DNA of 64,000 nt from Rhynchopus sp. YZ270_cl-10 (GCA_964035575.1 OZ037887.1:310001-374000), one strand, 5' to 3'; positions 1 to 11,729 are shown, counted from the first letter of the stretch. Numbers and translations are program-made. The notes: generated from the sequence alone by a model not told the origin.

Positions 1-111
1 CATTGGAAAGATAGGGCCAAAAATCGAGTTCTTACTAAATCAGATCGCTGAGAGATTAGTTTTTAATTCCTATTTTCGTGTCGCGAGTTTACGTGTAATA
101 GTTATTTATTC

Positions 112-228
112 TACCCCCGGGGAGTCACTTTATCTCCCCCGAGGGAGCCAATATTTCCCCGAGGGCCCGTAGGGCCCGAGGGGAAATATTGGCTCCCGAG
201 GGGAGATAAAGTGAACTCACCGGGGGTA
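112..228. repeat. Hairpin with ACTTTATCTCCC arms
   Basis: An inverted repeat with arms of about 55 bases closes on a short loop near 170. The arms contain CACTTTATCTCCC and its complement GGGAGATAAAGTG, the same words that make the hairpin at 1046-1135. Confidence 0.75.
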
Positions 229-1045
229 AATATGTAATTTTGTATCCCAAAGGGTGCACTTTTGACCTCCCGAAGCAAAAAAAAATGGCTTATAAGGCCT
301 ATGTAGGGTCTCTTATACAGGCTACTGTAGACCAGAATCCTTGTCATTTTTCTTGAAATTTCTGAAAAAAATCAGGGAAAAATTCAAAGTTTCAGAATTT
401 TGTGACTTTTTGGGTATTATTTTTGATTTTTTGGCAATTTTTCAAAAAAAAACGGGAAAACGAGAAAAAAAACCGGACCCTAACCCACAGAATGAGCTCA
501 ATAGGCGAGCGAAGCGAGCCTATTGGGCGACTTTTGACCGTATTTTGGTTGAAAATTTGAGTTGAAAATTTTTTTCATAATTTGCCCAATCTGAGGTTTT
601 CATTGGATTCTTTGGGCCATTTTATGAGGTACCACGGCAAATTTTGGGCGAAAAAAAAATTTTTTTTTTGGTCAAAAATCGCCTTGTATAACCACTGTAT
701 TGGTGTAGGCTTATCCACAGAAGTGTGTTTTGTGTAACCACAGATGGTCAAAACACCCGATTTTTGCGTTTTTTTGCATTTTTTGGTGCCCAAAAACCCA
801 GGTCAAGGGTCGAAATTTTCTCGAAAAAAAAAATTTTTTTTTTGAGATTTTTCGATTTTTTGCTAAGGTGCTGGCCCATACAAACTGTACAGGGTGGGTA
901 TTTTATGCACAAAATGGTCAGGAAATAAATATGTGATGCTCAAAACATCAAAATTTTTCGTTTTTTTGCATTTTTGGGCCAATCTGAGCCCAAAAAAAAT
1001 TTTTTTTTCACCTGAAATTTGTCTTTGCCAAAAAAAAAATTTTGG

Positions 1046-1135
1046 TCACTTTATCTCCCTCCTGCTCACTTTATCTCCCTCCTGCTCACTTTATCTCCCT
1101 GGGGAGATAAAGTGAGCAGGAGGGAGATAAAGTGG
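1046..1135. repeat. Near-perfect hairpin, tripled ACTTTATCTCCCT unit
   Basis: Three direct copies of CACTTTATCTCCCT joined by CCTGCT run straight into their reverse complement, with the centre near 1100. The arms are almost uninterrupted and nearly loop-free, so this should extrude as a cruciform or fold strongly if transcribed. Confidence 0.8.
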
Positions 1136-1369
1136 GTAAATTTTACACCCTATAGGGAATAATTTTTGCGTAAGGGAGGGTATAAAGTGTACCCTGAGGG
1201 ATACAAAATGCCTTAGGAACCGTGCGTTCCTTAAGGGTTCTTAAGGATTCTACAGGGAAAACAGGCGTTTTGGCCAAAAACACGGTTTTTCAGGCAGGTA
1301 ACCGGGTTTGCGGCTTGGGAAACGTGCCAACGCGGTGTGAGAACCATGCGTGGGGGTTTGTAACCACTC

Positions 1370-1790
1370 GTTGCGTTGGTTGCGTTGCGTTCGTTACGTA
1401 GCGTTCGTTGCATACAGAACGCTACGTACACATAGGTTACGTAGTGTTGCATGCGGTTGCATGCGTTGCGTTCGTTGTGTAGAGATCGTTACGTACAGAG
1501 CGCAACGTATGGAGCGGTTGCGTTGCGTTGGTTGTGTTCGGTTGGTTACGTTCGTTGCGTACAGATAGTGACGCACGCATCGGTTCCGTTGTGTTGGATG
1601 AGATGCGTTGGTTGTGTTCGGTTGGTTACGTTCGTTGCGTTCAGATCGTTGCGCACACATCGGTAGCGTTGTGTTGGTTGTGTCGTTGACACATGTTCGT
1701 GGGAATCTGTTCGTTTCTTTTCAGATCTTTGCATACATCAACCACGATCAATAGGGAGTGTTAAGGATTAGCAAAACTAAATCTTTAAGG
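1370..1790. repeat. Degenerate GCGTTCGTTGCGT satellite with conserved cap
   Basis: Loosely tandem words such as GTTGCGTTCGTTGCGT and CGTTACGTACA fill the segment. It ends in a conserved cap at about 1684-1785 containing CATACATCAACCACGATCA and GAGTGTTAAGGATTAGCAAA. The same cap closes the satellite stretch at 8361-8458. Confidence 0.7.
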
Positions 1791-1799
1791 TTGCTTCAC

Positions 1800-4060
1800 C
1801 ACCCCACCCACCCACCCTAAGGCACCCCCCCCCCAGGGTGGGTTTCGGCCATTTTTTTTCAGGTCCCTAAACGTCCAAAGAGGTCAAAAAAGTGGATTCT
1901 TGGAAAGATAGGAGGTTTTTAGGAGACTTTCTCTGAAGCAAAGACCTCCAAACCCTGACAGACCCTGAAACCAGGGTGTCGCGAGTACCCCTTTTTTACA
2001 CGTGTTTCTTAAGGCTTCTACAGGGTTCTACAGGCAAAGCAGCCGTTTTGGCCAAAAACCCGGTTTTTCAGGAGGGTAACCGGGTTTGCGGCTTGGGAAA
2101 CGTGCCAGAGCCATGCGTGGGGGTTTGTAACCACTCGTTGCGTTGGTTGCGTTGCCTTCGTTGCGTACGCATCGCTACGTACACACCGGTTACGTTGTGT
2201 TGCATGCGTTGCGTTCGTTGTGTAGAGATCGTTACGTACAGAGCGCAACGTACGGAGCGGTTGCGTTGAGTTGCATGCGTTGCGTTGGTTGTGTTTGGTT
2301 GGTTACGTTCGTTGCGTTCCGATCGCTACGTACACATCGGTTGCGTTGCGTTGGATGCGTTGCATCCGTTACGTTGCGTTGGTTGCATACAGATCGTTAC
2401 GTACACATCGGTTACGGTGCGTTGTACGCGTTGCGTTCGTTATGTTGAGATCGATATATACAGATCGCAACGTACGCATAGGTTGCGTTGGTTGTGTTGC
2501 ATCCGTTACGTTGCGTTGGTTGCGTTCTGATCGTTACGTACACATAGGTTGCGTTGCGTTGCATGCGTTGGTTGCATACGGATCGTAACGTATAGAGCGG
2601 ATCCGTTTCGTTGTGTTCGGTTGCGTTTATCAACCACACCAGCCAGGAGTGTTAAGGATTGCCAAAAAAAACTAAATAGTAACATTTAGTTTTTTTTGGC
2701 AATCCTTAACACTCCTGGCTGGTGTGGTTGATAAACGCAACCGAACACAACGAAACGGATCCGCTCTATACGTTACGATCCGTATGCAACGAAAGCATGC
2801 AACGCAACGCAACCGATGCGTACGTTACGATCTGTATGCAACGAACGCAACGCATGCAACGCAACGCAACCGATGCGTACGTTACGATCTGTCTGCAACG
2901 AACGCAACGCATGCAACGCAACGCAACCGATGCGTACGTTACGATCTGTATGCAACGAACGCAACGCATGCAACGCAACGCAACCGATGCGTACGTTACG
3001 ATCTGTCTGCAACGAACGCAACGCATGCAACGCAACGCAACCGATGCGTACGTTACGATCTGTATGCAACGCACGCAACGCAACCGATGTGTACGTAACG
3101 ATCAGAACGCAACGAACGCAACGCAACCGATGTGTACGTTACGATCTGTATGCAACGAACGCAACGCATGCAACGCAACGCAACCGATGCGTACGTTACG
3201 ATCTGTATGCAACGAACGCAACGCATGCAACGCAACGCAACCGATGTGTACGTTACGATCTGTATGCAACGAACGCAACGCAACCGATGCGTACGTTACG
3301 ATCTGTCTGCAACGAACGCAACGCATGCAACGCAACGCAACCGATGTGTACGTTACGATCTGTCTGCAACGAACGCAACGCATGCAACGCAACGCAACCG
3401 ATGCGTACGTTACGATCTGTATGCAACGCACGCAACGCAACCGATGTGTACGTAACGATCAGAACGCAACGAACGCAACGCAACCGATGCGTACGTTACG
3501 ATCTGTATGCAACGAACGCAACGCATGCAACACAACGCAACCGATGCGTACGTTACGATCTGTATGCAACGAACGCAACGCATGCAACACAACGCAACCG
3601 ATGTGTACGTTACGATCTGTATGCAACGAACGCAACGCATGCAACGCAACGCAACTGATGCGTACGTTACGATCTGTATGCAACTAACGCAACGCAACCA
3701 ACGCAACGAGTGGTTACAAACCCCCACGCATGGTTCTCACAGCGTGCTGGCACGTTTCCCAAGCCGCAAACCCGGTTACCCGCCTGAAAAACCGGGTTTC
3801 TGGCCAAAACGCCTGTTTTGCCTGTAGAACCCTGTAGAAGCCTTAAGAAACACGTGTAAAAAAGGGGTACTCGCGACACCCTGGTTTCAGGGTCTGTCAG
3901 GGTTTGGAGGTCTTTGCTTCAGAGAAAGTCTCCTAAAAACCTCCTATCTTCCCGAGAATCCACTTTTTTGACCTCTTTGGACGTTTAGAGACCTGAAAAA
4001 AAATGGCCGAAACCCACCCTGGGGGGGGGGTGGGGTGGGAGGGTGGGGTGGTGAAGCAAC
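1800..4060. repeat. Large palindrome centred at about 2680
   Basis: Going outward from the 6-base spacer at 2678-2683, both arms read ACTAAAT, a run of A, then GGCAATCCTTAACACTCC and its complement, then satellite, then the unique module, then the phrase ACCTCTTTGGACG and its complement near 1875 and 3975. The arms are about 0.9 and 1.4 kb. Their unequal length comes from different numbers of satellite units. It looks like a head-to-head duplication followed by satellite expansion on one side. Confidence 0.8.
2797..3690. repeat. 57-bp tandem satellite, about 15 copies
   Basis: A 57-base unit starting GTTACGATCTGTATGCAACG repeats about 15 times with single-base variants (GTATGC or GTCTGC, GATGCG or GATGTG) and two shortened units near 3066 and 3425. 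Because 57 is a multiple of three and the unit lacks stops in several frames, long apparent proteins appear on both strands. They are artefacts of the repeat. Confidence 0.9.
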
Positions 4061-4275
4061 CTTAAAGACCTTAACACCGAGTGTTAAGGAAAATCTCTGA
4101 GCGATCTGATTTAGTAATAACTGGATTTTTGGCCCAATCTTTCCAATGCCGAAAAAATCTTACACTTTGGCGTATTTTCGAAATGGTCATTTTTGGGGTA
4201 CCCCACCCGGGGGGGGGTACCCAGGGGGAGGGTGGGGAGGAAGCAACCTTAAAAACCTAAACACAAGTGTTTAGG

Positions 4276-7200
4276 AATGTTGAAACCGACGCGTCAAAAC
4301 CGTCGCATCAAAACCGACGCGTTGAAACCGTCACGTTGAAACCGACGCGTTGAAACCGACGCGTTGAAACCTACGCGTTGAAACCAACGCGTTGAAACCG
4401 ACGCGTTGCAACCGTCGCGTTGAAACCGACGCGTTGAAACCGACGCGTCAAAACCGACGCGTTGAAACCGACGCGTCAAAACCGTCGCATCAAAACCGAC
4501 GCGTTGCAACCGTCGCGTTGAAACCGACGCGTTGAAACCGACGCGTTGAAACCTACGCGTTGAAACCAACGCGTTGAAACCGACGCGTTGCAACCGTCGC
4601 GTTGAAACCGACGCGTTGAAACCGACGCGTCAAAACCGACGCGTTGAAACCGACGCGTTGAAACCGACGCGCTACAACCGACGCGCTGAAACCGACGCGT
4701 TGAAACCTACGCGTCAAAACCGTCGCGTTGAAACCGACGCGTCAAAACCGTCGCGTTGAAACCGACGCGTTGAAACCGTCACGTTGAAACCGACGCGTTG
4801 CAACCGACGCGTTGAAACCGTCGCGTTGAAACCGACGCGCTGCAACCGACGCGCTGAAACCGACGCGTTGAAACCTACGCGTCAAAACCGTCGCGTTGAA
4901 ACCGACGCGTCAAAACCGTCGCGTTGAAACCGACGCGTTGAAACCGACGCGCTGCAACCGACGCGCTGAAACCGACGCGTTGAAACCTACGCGTTAAAAC
5001 CGTCACGTTGAAACCGACGCGTTGCAACCGACGCGTTGAAACCGTCGCGTTGAAACCGACGCGTTGAAACCGACGCGCTGCAACCGACGCGTTGAAACCG
5101 ACACGTTGAAACCGACGCGTTGAAACCGACGCGTTGAAACCGTCGCGTTGAAACCGACGCGTTGAAACCGTCACGTTGAAACCGACGCGTTAAAACCGAC
5201 GCGTTGCAACCGTCACGTTGAAACCGACGCGTTGAAACCGTCACGTTGAAACCGACACGTTGAAACCGACGCGTTGAAACCGTCACGTTGAAACCGACGC
5301 GTTAAAACCGACACGTTGAAACCGACGCGTTGAAACCGACGCGTTGCAACCGTCACGTTGAAACCGACGCGTTGAAACCGACGCGTTGAAACCGTCACGT
5401 TGAAACCGACGCGTTGAAACCGACACGTTGAAACCGTCACGTTGAAACCGACGCGTTAAAACCGACGCGTTGCAACCGTCACGTTGAAACCGACGCGTTG
5501 AAACCGTCACGTTGAAACCGACACGTTGAAACCGACGCGTTGAAACCGTCACGTTGAAACCGACGCGTTAAAACCGACACGTTGAAACCGACGCGTTGAA
5601 ACCGACGCGTTGCAACCGTCACGGTGAAACCGACGCGTTAAAACCGACACGTTGAAACCGTCACGTTGAAACCGACGCGTTAAAACCGACGCGTTGCAAC
5701 CGTCACGTTGAAACCAGTGCTACCAACGCGACAAGTCGCGCGCGACACGCGACAAACCACCCGCGACAGCGCGACAAAATGAGTTGTCGCAAAAATCGAA
5801 AAATTTTTTTTTCCATTTTGAGACACTTTTTTTTTTTTTTTTGTTAGGAAAAATCGCGTTTTTTCCGGGTACTTAGCAAAATTTTGGTCAAAAAATGATG
5901 GCTTTTGCTTACGTCGCTACTGTACCGTCTGCGATGGTTTTTTCTGGATTTTTTTTTTTGGATTTTTTTTTCCAAAATCGCCCACACCCAAAAAAAAAAA
6001 TTTTTTTTTTTTTTGGTGAAAATTTTTGTGATGTCGAAAAAAAAAATTTTTTTTGGGCGCGACAGCGCGACAAGTGGCACTTTGTCGCGCGACTAGAATC
6101 TCTTGTCGCGTTGGTAGCACTGTTGAAACCGACGCGTTGAAACCGTCACGTTGAAACCTACACGTTGAAACCGACGCGTTGAAACCGTCACGTTGAAACC
6201 GACGCGTTGAAACCGACGCGTTATGATCGACGCGTTGAAACCGACGCGTTGAAACCGACGCGTTGCAACCGTCACGTTGAAACCGACGCGTTGAAACCGA
6301 CGCGTTGAAACCGACGCGTTGAAACCGACGCGTTGCAACCGTCACGTTGAAACCGACGCGTTGAAACCGTCGCGTTGCAACCGTCACGTTGAAACCGACG
6401 CGTTGAAACCGACGCGTTGAAACCGACGCGTTGAAACCGACGCGTTGAAACCGACGCGTTGAAACCGACGCGTTGCAACCGTCACGTTGAAACCGACGCG
6501 TTGAAACCGACGCGTTGAAACCGACGCGTTGCAACCGACGCGTTGAAACCGACGCGTTGAAACCGACGCGTTGCAACCGACGCGTTGAAACCGACGCGTT
6601 GAAACCGTCACGTTGAAACCGACGCGTTAAAACCGACACGTTGAAACCGACGCGTTGAAACCGACGCGTTAGAACCGACTCGTTGAAACCGACGCGTTAG
6701 AACCGACGCGTTATGACCGACGCGTTGAAACCGACGCGTTTGAACCGACGCGTTGAAGCCGACGCGTTAGAACCGACGCGTTGAAACCGACGCGTTTGAA
6801 CCGACGCGTTGAAGCCGACGCGTTAAAACCGACGCGTTGAAACCGACGCGTTAGAACCGACGCGTTATGACCGACGCGTTGAAACCGACGCGTTAGAACC
6901 GACGCGTTGAAACCGACGCGTTTGAACCGACGCGTTTGAACCGACGCGTTTGAACCGACGCGTTGAAGCCGACGCGTTAGAACCGACGCGTTGAAACCGA
7001 CGCGTTAGAACCGACTCGTTGAAAACGACGCGTTAGAACCGACGCGTTATGACCGACGCGTTGAAACCGACGCGTTAGAACCGACGCGTTATGACCGACG
7101 CGTTGAAACCGACGCGTTAGAACCGACTCGTTGAAACCGACGCGTTAGAACCGACGCGTTATGACCGACGCGTTGAAACCGACGCGTTAGAACCGACTCG

Positions 7201-8143
7201 TTGAAACCGACGCGTTAGAACCGACGCGTTGAAACCGACGCGTTTGAACCGACGCGTTAAAACCGACGCGTTATAACCGACGCGTTAGAACCGACGCGTT
7301 AGAACCGACGCGTTAGAACCGACTCGTTAGAACGGACTCGTTGAAACCGACGCGTTTGAACCGACGCGTTAGAACCGACGCGTTAGAACCGACGCGTTAT
7401 AACCGACGCGTTAGAACCGACGCGTTAGAACCGACGCGTTAAAACCGACGCGTTATAACCGACGCGTTGGAACCGACGCGTTAGAACCGACGCGTTAAAA
7501 CCGACGCGTTGAAACCGACGCGTTAAAACCGACTCGTTGAAACCGACGCGTTTGAACCGACGCGTTAAAACCGACGCGTTATAACCGACGCGTTAGAACC
7601 GACGCGTTAAAACCGACGCGTTATAACCGACGCGTTAGAACCGACGCGTTAGAACCGACGCGTTAAAACCGACGCGTTATAACCGTCGCGTTGGAACCGA
7701 CGCGTTAGAACCGACGCGTTAAAACCGACGCGTTATAACCGACGCGTTAAAACCGACGCGTTAGAACCGACGCGTTGAAACCGACGCGTTAGAACCGACG
7801 CGTTAGAACCGACGTGTTAGAACCGACGCGTTGAAACCGACGCGTTAGAACCGACGCGTTGAAGCCGACGCGTTGAAACCGACGCGTTGAATCCGACGCG
7901 TTTGAACCGACGCGTTAGAACCGACGCGTTGAAACCGACGCGTTAGAACCGACGCGTTGAAACCGACGCGTTGAAACCGACGCGTTAGAACCGACGCGTT
8001 GAAGCCGACGCGTTGAAACCGACGCGTTGAATCCGACGCGTTTGAAGCGACGCGTTAGAACCGACGCGTTGAAACCGACGCGTTAGAACCGACGCGTTGA
8101 AACTGACGCGTTAGAACCGACGCGTTGAACCCGACGCGTTGAA
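4276..8143. repeat. 14-bp tandem satellite GTTGAAACCGACGC, about 250 copies
   Basis: The unit GTTGAAACCGACGC and close variants repeat from 4276 to 8143, interrupted only by the inverted-repeat element at 5715-6122. Variants are regional: CGTCACGTTG forms mark about 4980-6610, while GTTAGAACC and GTTATGACC forms dominate after 6660. That is the pattern expected when variants spread locally by unequal exchange. There are no genes; all open frames are repeat artefacts. Confidence 0.95.
5715..6122. mobile_element. MITE-like element inserted in the 14-bp satellite
   Basis: A 408-bp non-satellite insert begins CAGTGCTACCAACGCGACAA and ends with the exact complement, giving a perfect terminal inverted repeat of 21 bp. 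It is flanked on both sides by TTGAAAC, which fits a 7-bp target duplication, although the host repeat itself supplies this word. The interior is rich in GCGACA/TGTCGC words and A/T runs and has no credible coding capacity. The CAGTG end and 7-8 bp target would fit an hAT-like non-autonomous element, but the family is inference. Confidence 0.75.
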
Positions 8144-8470
8144 ACTGGTTGCGTTATGTTGCATGCGTTGAGTTCGTTGTGTAGCGATCGTTACGTACAG
8201 AGCGCAACGAACAGAGCGGTTGCGTTGGTTGTGTTCGGTTGGTTATGTTCGTTACGTTCCGATCGTTGCGTACATACCGGTTCCGTTGTGTTGCATGAGG
8301 TGTGTTGGTTGCATAAAGATCGTTACGTACACATAGGTTTTGTTGTGTTGTTTGTGTTCGGTGCCACATGTTCGTGGGAATCTGTTCGTTTCTTTTCAGA
8401 TCTTTGCATACATCAACCACGATCAATAGGGAGTGTTTAGAATTAGCAAAACTAAATACTGGTACGACAC
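8144..8470. repeat. Satellite fragment with the same cap as 1684-1785
   Basis: The degenerate GCGTTCGTTGCGT satellite resumes after the 14-bp array and ends with the conserved cap containing CATACATCAACCACGATCA, then GAGTGTTTAGAATTAGCAAA. The near-identity to 1370-1785 shows both are copies of one repeat family. Confidence 0.75.
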
Positions 8471-9056
8471 CCGGTGTTGTACGCAGATGTGTTGCTTTAC
8501 GTTTATGAGACACACTAGACAGAGATCGTTAGGGACAAACAAAAATATACCATATGCTACCGCGTGAAATTGCTTCTGTGATACTCTTTTGTTTTGTTTA
8601 TGTGTGTTTTGGGTGTGCTAGAGGCAGTCATTGCTTAATGCTGGGAAGAGTTGGGTCTTTACTGCTTACTTTCGTAGTTCGGGAACTCCTTTTTTGGATT
8701 GATAATGTATTCCTGTTGCGTGTTGAAGTTATGTTATTGGTTTCACCAGTGCAGGATTCACGTATTAACAATTTTTGACACACAGTTGGTACCGTCGCGG
8801 GATTTGCTGGAGTGAGTTCGACTTTGAACAAGGAAGTGCTTTATATTTATGAATCGAGTCTGTCGAGGCTGTCATATTTGGATGAAATATGACAGGAGTG
8901 TAGTAAGATAATTGTATTGTTTTACTATGGAAAGAGGTGAGACGCGTAACGAATGCAACACACTCTCTTATTGTACTTATTTTTGGACCGGATTTAGCGT
9001 GTCTAAAGTTGAACAGAGAATAGCGTTTTGATGTGATGAGGTTCGCATTTGTCTTC
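8471..9056. other. Intergenic, no gene recognised
   Basis: No tandem repeat or convincing frame is seen. It leads into the pyrimidine-rich tract before the first secreted-protein gene. Confidence 0.5.
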
Positions 9057-10170
9057 TTCTCCTCTCCACCTTCCGCTTCTGCACCCTCCCCTTCCCCTGT
9101 CGCCCTGTCCACGTCTATTTGTTCTACCTCCCCCAAACAGGTTTTAACACAATGACCGTGTCACTGCTCCTTGCTGCTGCAGCAGCTTCAACCTTCCGTG
9201 GCCAGGATGAGGATAAGTGTGCTGGAGGGGCGTGCTGTGGAATGGCAAACTACCCAGTGGGCAACGAGACTGACGGCTTCAACGAGTTTTATGCTGAGTT
9301 CGATGTGCCAGGGCTGCCAGAGGCAATTGATGGGATCACAGACTTCATTTATTTCAACATTTTCTTCGCGAGTGGTGTACCCAACGGCAAGATGAACCAG
9401 TTCGTGCCACAGCTCATGCTGGGCAACCCGTTGGATGGCTCCGCGGGACCCCCAACGTACAAACCTCTGTGGCACAAGCACAGCACATGGGTGTTTGCAG
9501 CGCAGTACTTCATGGAGGTGCACAACACGACAACAAACAAGACTGAGGGGAAGGCAGCGGCAGGCGAGATCTACAACTGCACGAAGGGCGAGATTCTGTA
9601 CACAAAGTTCACCCTTGACAAAAACTACGTGTGGACCATTGTGATGGGCGTGAAGGGGGACGCAAGCAGGACCAGCACACTGAAGGTGGACAAGCCGTAC
9701 ATGGGTCTTCTTGACAGCAACCCTGGTGCAGGAGCAACGTCACCCAAATGGAGTGACGATGTGTTCAACCACGTGCATGTGAACAGCTGCTGGGAACTGT
9801 ACGGGATGAAGGACCGTGCACACTACCCTTCCTCTGGCAGCAAGTACGATATGGTTGTGCGTTCTGCGAAGCCAAACGGCATTGACTGGCACACGAACTG
9901 GGTTGAGAATGAGAAGCCCACCTGCCCAGGAGCGCCTGTGTCAGCTATTCAGGAAGTGCACAACAGCACTGTCCAGCACATTTACTGGAACCTCACCTTC
10001 ACAGACTGAACACGTTCAGCACCTCTTGCCTTGTTTCCGTCACTGCTCTTGTTCATGACGGATCTGTTGCTGCCTTTTCCCATCTTATAGCGACACTGGC
10101 GCCAACCCACACTTCTTACACATGTTTAAAGCGATGTGTCCAATTCCGTTGTCTTTTGTCTCACTTCTGC
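9057..10170 (+). repeat. Segmental duplication, copy 1 (partner 19567-20680)
   Basis: This segment aligns with 19567-20680 at a constant offset of 10510 bases, with no visible indels. It includes about 95 bases of upstream tract, the whole coding region and about 160 bases downstream. Identity is near complete except for patches around 9358-9505 and 9891-9915. The edges are sharp and no inverted repeats or target duplications are apparent. Confidence 0.9.
9152..10009 (+). CDS. Secreted glycoprotein-like protein, family member 1
   Basis: The frame gives 285 residues. A short hydrophobic start (MTVSLLLAAAAAS) looks like a signal peptide, followed by a Cys pair (CAGGACCG) and a compact soluble domain with several N-glycosylation sequons (NTT, NKT, NCT, NST, NLT). 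The order of hydrophobic strands and aromatic motifs (VPQLMLG, YVWTIVMG, NSCWELYG, HYPSSGSKYD) faintly recalls secreted beta-sandwich proteins of unknown function, but I cannot name a family. The ATG at 9152 is chosen because it directly precedes the signal peptide; the frame is open further upstream only through a non-coding-looking tract ending CCCCCAAACAG, which resembles a splice acceptor. Paralogues lie at 10656-11522 and 19662-20519. Function is unknown; an extracellular or surface role is inferred. Confidence 0.85.
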   Translation: MTVSLLLAAAAASTFRGQDEDKCAGGACCGMANYPVGNETDGFNEFYAEFDVPGLPEAIDGITDFIYFNIFFASGVPNGKMNQFVPQLMLGNPLDGSAGPPTYKPLWHKHSTWVFAAQYFMEVHNTTTNKTEGKAAAGEIYNCTKGEILYTKFTLDKNYVWTIVMGVKGDASRTSTLKVDKPYMGLLDSNPGAGATSPKWSDDVFNHVHVNSCWELYGMKDRAHYPSSGSKYDMVVRSAKPNGIDWHTNWVENEKPTCPGAPVSAIQEVHNSTVQHIYWNLTFTD

Positions 10171-10655
10171 CGGTCTTAGTCAAGCTTCTTTTTATACGAG
10201 GCATCACCCTGGTTGATGTGGGTCATAAACAACTATTCAGAGACGTGGACACTGAAGGAGGATGCTGTTCTCCAGAAGCCGTACGCTTCTTTCTTGTCCA
10301 ACATATCTGAGAATAAAGCAGTAGCAGTGTCTACTGTTACAACTAAGATTTTCAGAAAAAGCAAGCAGCGACGATCGTAAGGACGATATCTGTATTGCAT
10401 TTGCGTTCTCCGATCAATATTCGGAACGTATTCATGAAGATGTGTGTGGCGTGAGGTACATTCATTTTCCAAGAGTTCTTTGGTATTTTATTTTTATACA
10501 GTTTTCAATGTGTGGCATGTACTCTCGTATCTATTGCAAGTAGAAGCCCCCCCTACCACCCGACTGCGCTTTTCCTGTCACTTACTCCCTGTCTCATTTC
10601 TCTTACTTCTCTTACTAAAAAAGTATAACATCCTCCAGAACTAAATACACAAACC
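10171..10655. other. Intergenic between paralogues
   Basis: Past the duplicated 3' flank I see no repeat or gene. A pyrimidine-rich stretch and CCTCCAG precede the next ATG by about 20 bases, possibly a splice acceptor. Confidence 0.45.
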
Positions 10656-11522
10656 ATGTCCATGGCACTTCTGTTTGCTGCTGCGGCGGTTTCCAGCCTC
10701 CGGAATCCCAACCCCGGCAGTGCTGACGACTGCAGGGAAAATGCTTGCTGTGGAATGGCTCATTACCCAGTGGGCAACGAGACTGCCGGCTTCAACGAGT
10801 TTTATGCTGAGTTCGATGTGCCCGGGATGCCCGAGAGTATCGACGGGATCACAGACTACATTTACTTCAACATCTTCTTTGCCTCTGGTATCCCCAACGG
10901 CAGAATGAACCAGTTCGTGCCACAGCTCATGCTGGGCGCTGCGCTGGACAGCACCTCTGGTCCGCCGTACTACATCGCGCAGTGGCACACACACAAGACA
11001 TGGGTGTTCTCTGCGCAGTACTTCATGGAGATCTTCAACACCACAACAAACAACACTGAAGGAAAGGCAAACACAGGCGAGATCTACAACTGCACGAAGG
11101 GCGAGATTCTGTACACAAAGTTCACCCTTGACAAGGACTACGTGTGGACCATTGTGATGGGTGTGAAGGGGGACGCAAGCAGGACCAGCACACTGAAGGT
11201 GGACAAGCCGTACATGGGTCTTCTTGACAGCAACCCTGGTGCAGGAGCAAAGGCACCCAAATGGAGTGATGCTGCCTTTTCGAAGGTAAGTGTGAACAGC
11301 TGCTGGGAATTGTATGGAAACAAGGACCGTGCACACTACCCTTCCTCTGGCAGCAAGTACGATATGGTTGTGCGTTCTGCGAAGCCGAACGGCATTGAGT
11401 GGATGACGAACTGGGTTGAGAATGAGAAGCCCACCTGCCCAGGAGCTCCATCGTCTAGCATTGCCGAAACACACGACACGATGACACAGAGTGTGCAGTG
11501 GAACTTGACCTACCCAAACTAA
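10656..11522 (+). CDS. Secreted glycoprotein-like protein, family member 2
   Basis: The frame gives 288 residues, with the same layout as the genes at 9152 and 19662: short signal peptide (MSMALLFAAAAVSS), Cys pair, acidic NEFYAEFDVPG segment, sequons and the HYPSSGSKYD region. It is the most diverged of the three at both ends and in the middle, yet the stretch encoding GEIYNCTKGEILYTKF through GLLDSNPGAGA (about 11076-11250) is almost identical in DNA to both others. That patchwork suggests gene conversion. Flanking DNA is not shared with the other two, so this is an older duplicate. Function is unknown; secretion is inferred from the leader and sequons. Confidence 0.85.
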   Translation: MSMALLFAAAAVSSLRNPNPGSADDCRENACCGMAHYPVGNETAGFNEFYAEFDVPGMPESIDGITDYIYFNIFFASGIPNGRMNQFVPQLMLGAALDSTSGPPYYIAQWHTHKTWVFSAQYFMEIFNTTTNNTEGKANTGEIYNCTKGEILYTKFTLDKDYVWTIVMGVKGDASRTSTLKVDKPYMGLLDSNPGAGAKAPKWSDAAFSKVSVNSCWELYGNKDRAHYPSSGSKYDMVVRSAKPNGIEWMTNWVENEKPTCPGAPSSSIAETHDTMTQSVQWNLTYPN

Positions 11523-11729
11523 ACTTCTTTTTTTCCCTCATCTCCCCCCCCTTTTTTTTCTCTTCTTTGTATGGAAAGTATATGAAATGATTAGGTTTTT
11601 TCCTTTTTTGCAGAAGGTGGGACGGCTGACGACCGGTTGTGTACCGCCCCCGTTCACACTATGGTACGGGCAAGCCATGAGGTTTCCTTTTTCACAGGGA
11701 AAAGTCACTTAGTGCCCAAGTTTGTTGTA
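11523..11729. other. Short intergenic, nothing recognised
   Basis: T- and C-rich 3' flank of the preceding gene, running up to the inverted-repeat element. Confidence 0.4.

Larger units (their letters stand above)
1..4147. repeat. Composite inverted-repeat satellite block
   Basis: The first 60 bases recur, reverse-complemented and about 90% identical, at roughly 4088-4147, so the block is bounded by an inverted pair. Inside are hairpins, degenerate satellite and a large palindrome. A unique module with the phrase GGTTTGCGGCTTGGGAAACG occurs three times: near 1240-1370 and 1990-2140 in plus orientation and near 3700-3860 in minus. No open frame here looks like a gene. The structure suggests nested or repeatedly inverted copies of one repeat family. 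Confidence 0.75.

Noticed and set aside
2722-3687. 321-residue frame and overlapping frames on both strands
   Set aside because: They arise from the 57-bp satellite, whose length is a multiple of three; the protein is a 19-residue repeat with no gene-like ends.
4294-8143. Minus-strand frames of RFQRVGFNASVST type
   Set aside because: Translation of the 14-bp satellite; no start context and no conserved frame.
4276-8143. CRISPR array
   Set aside because: The repeats are directly tandem with no unique spacers, and the gene content is eukaryotic.
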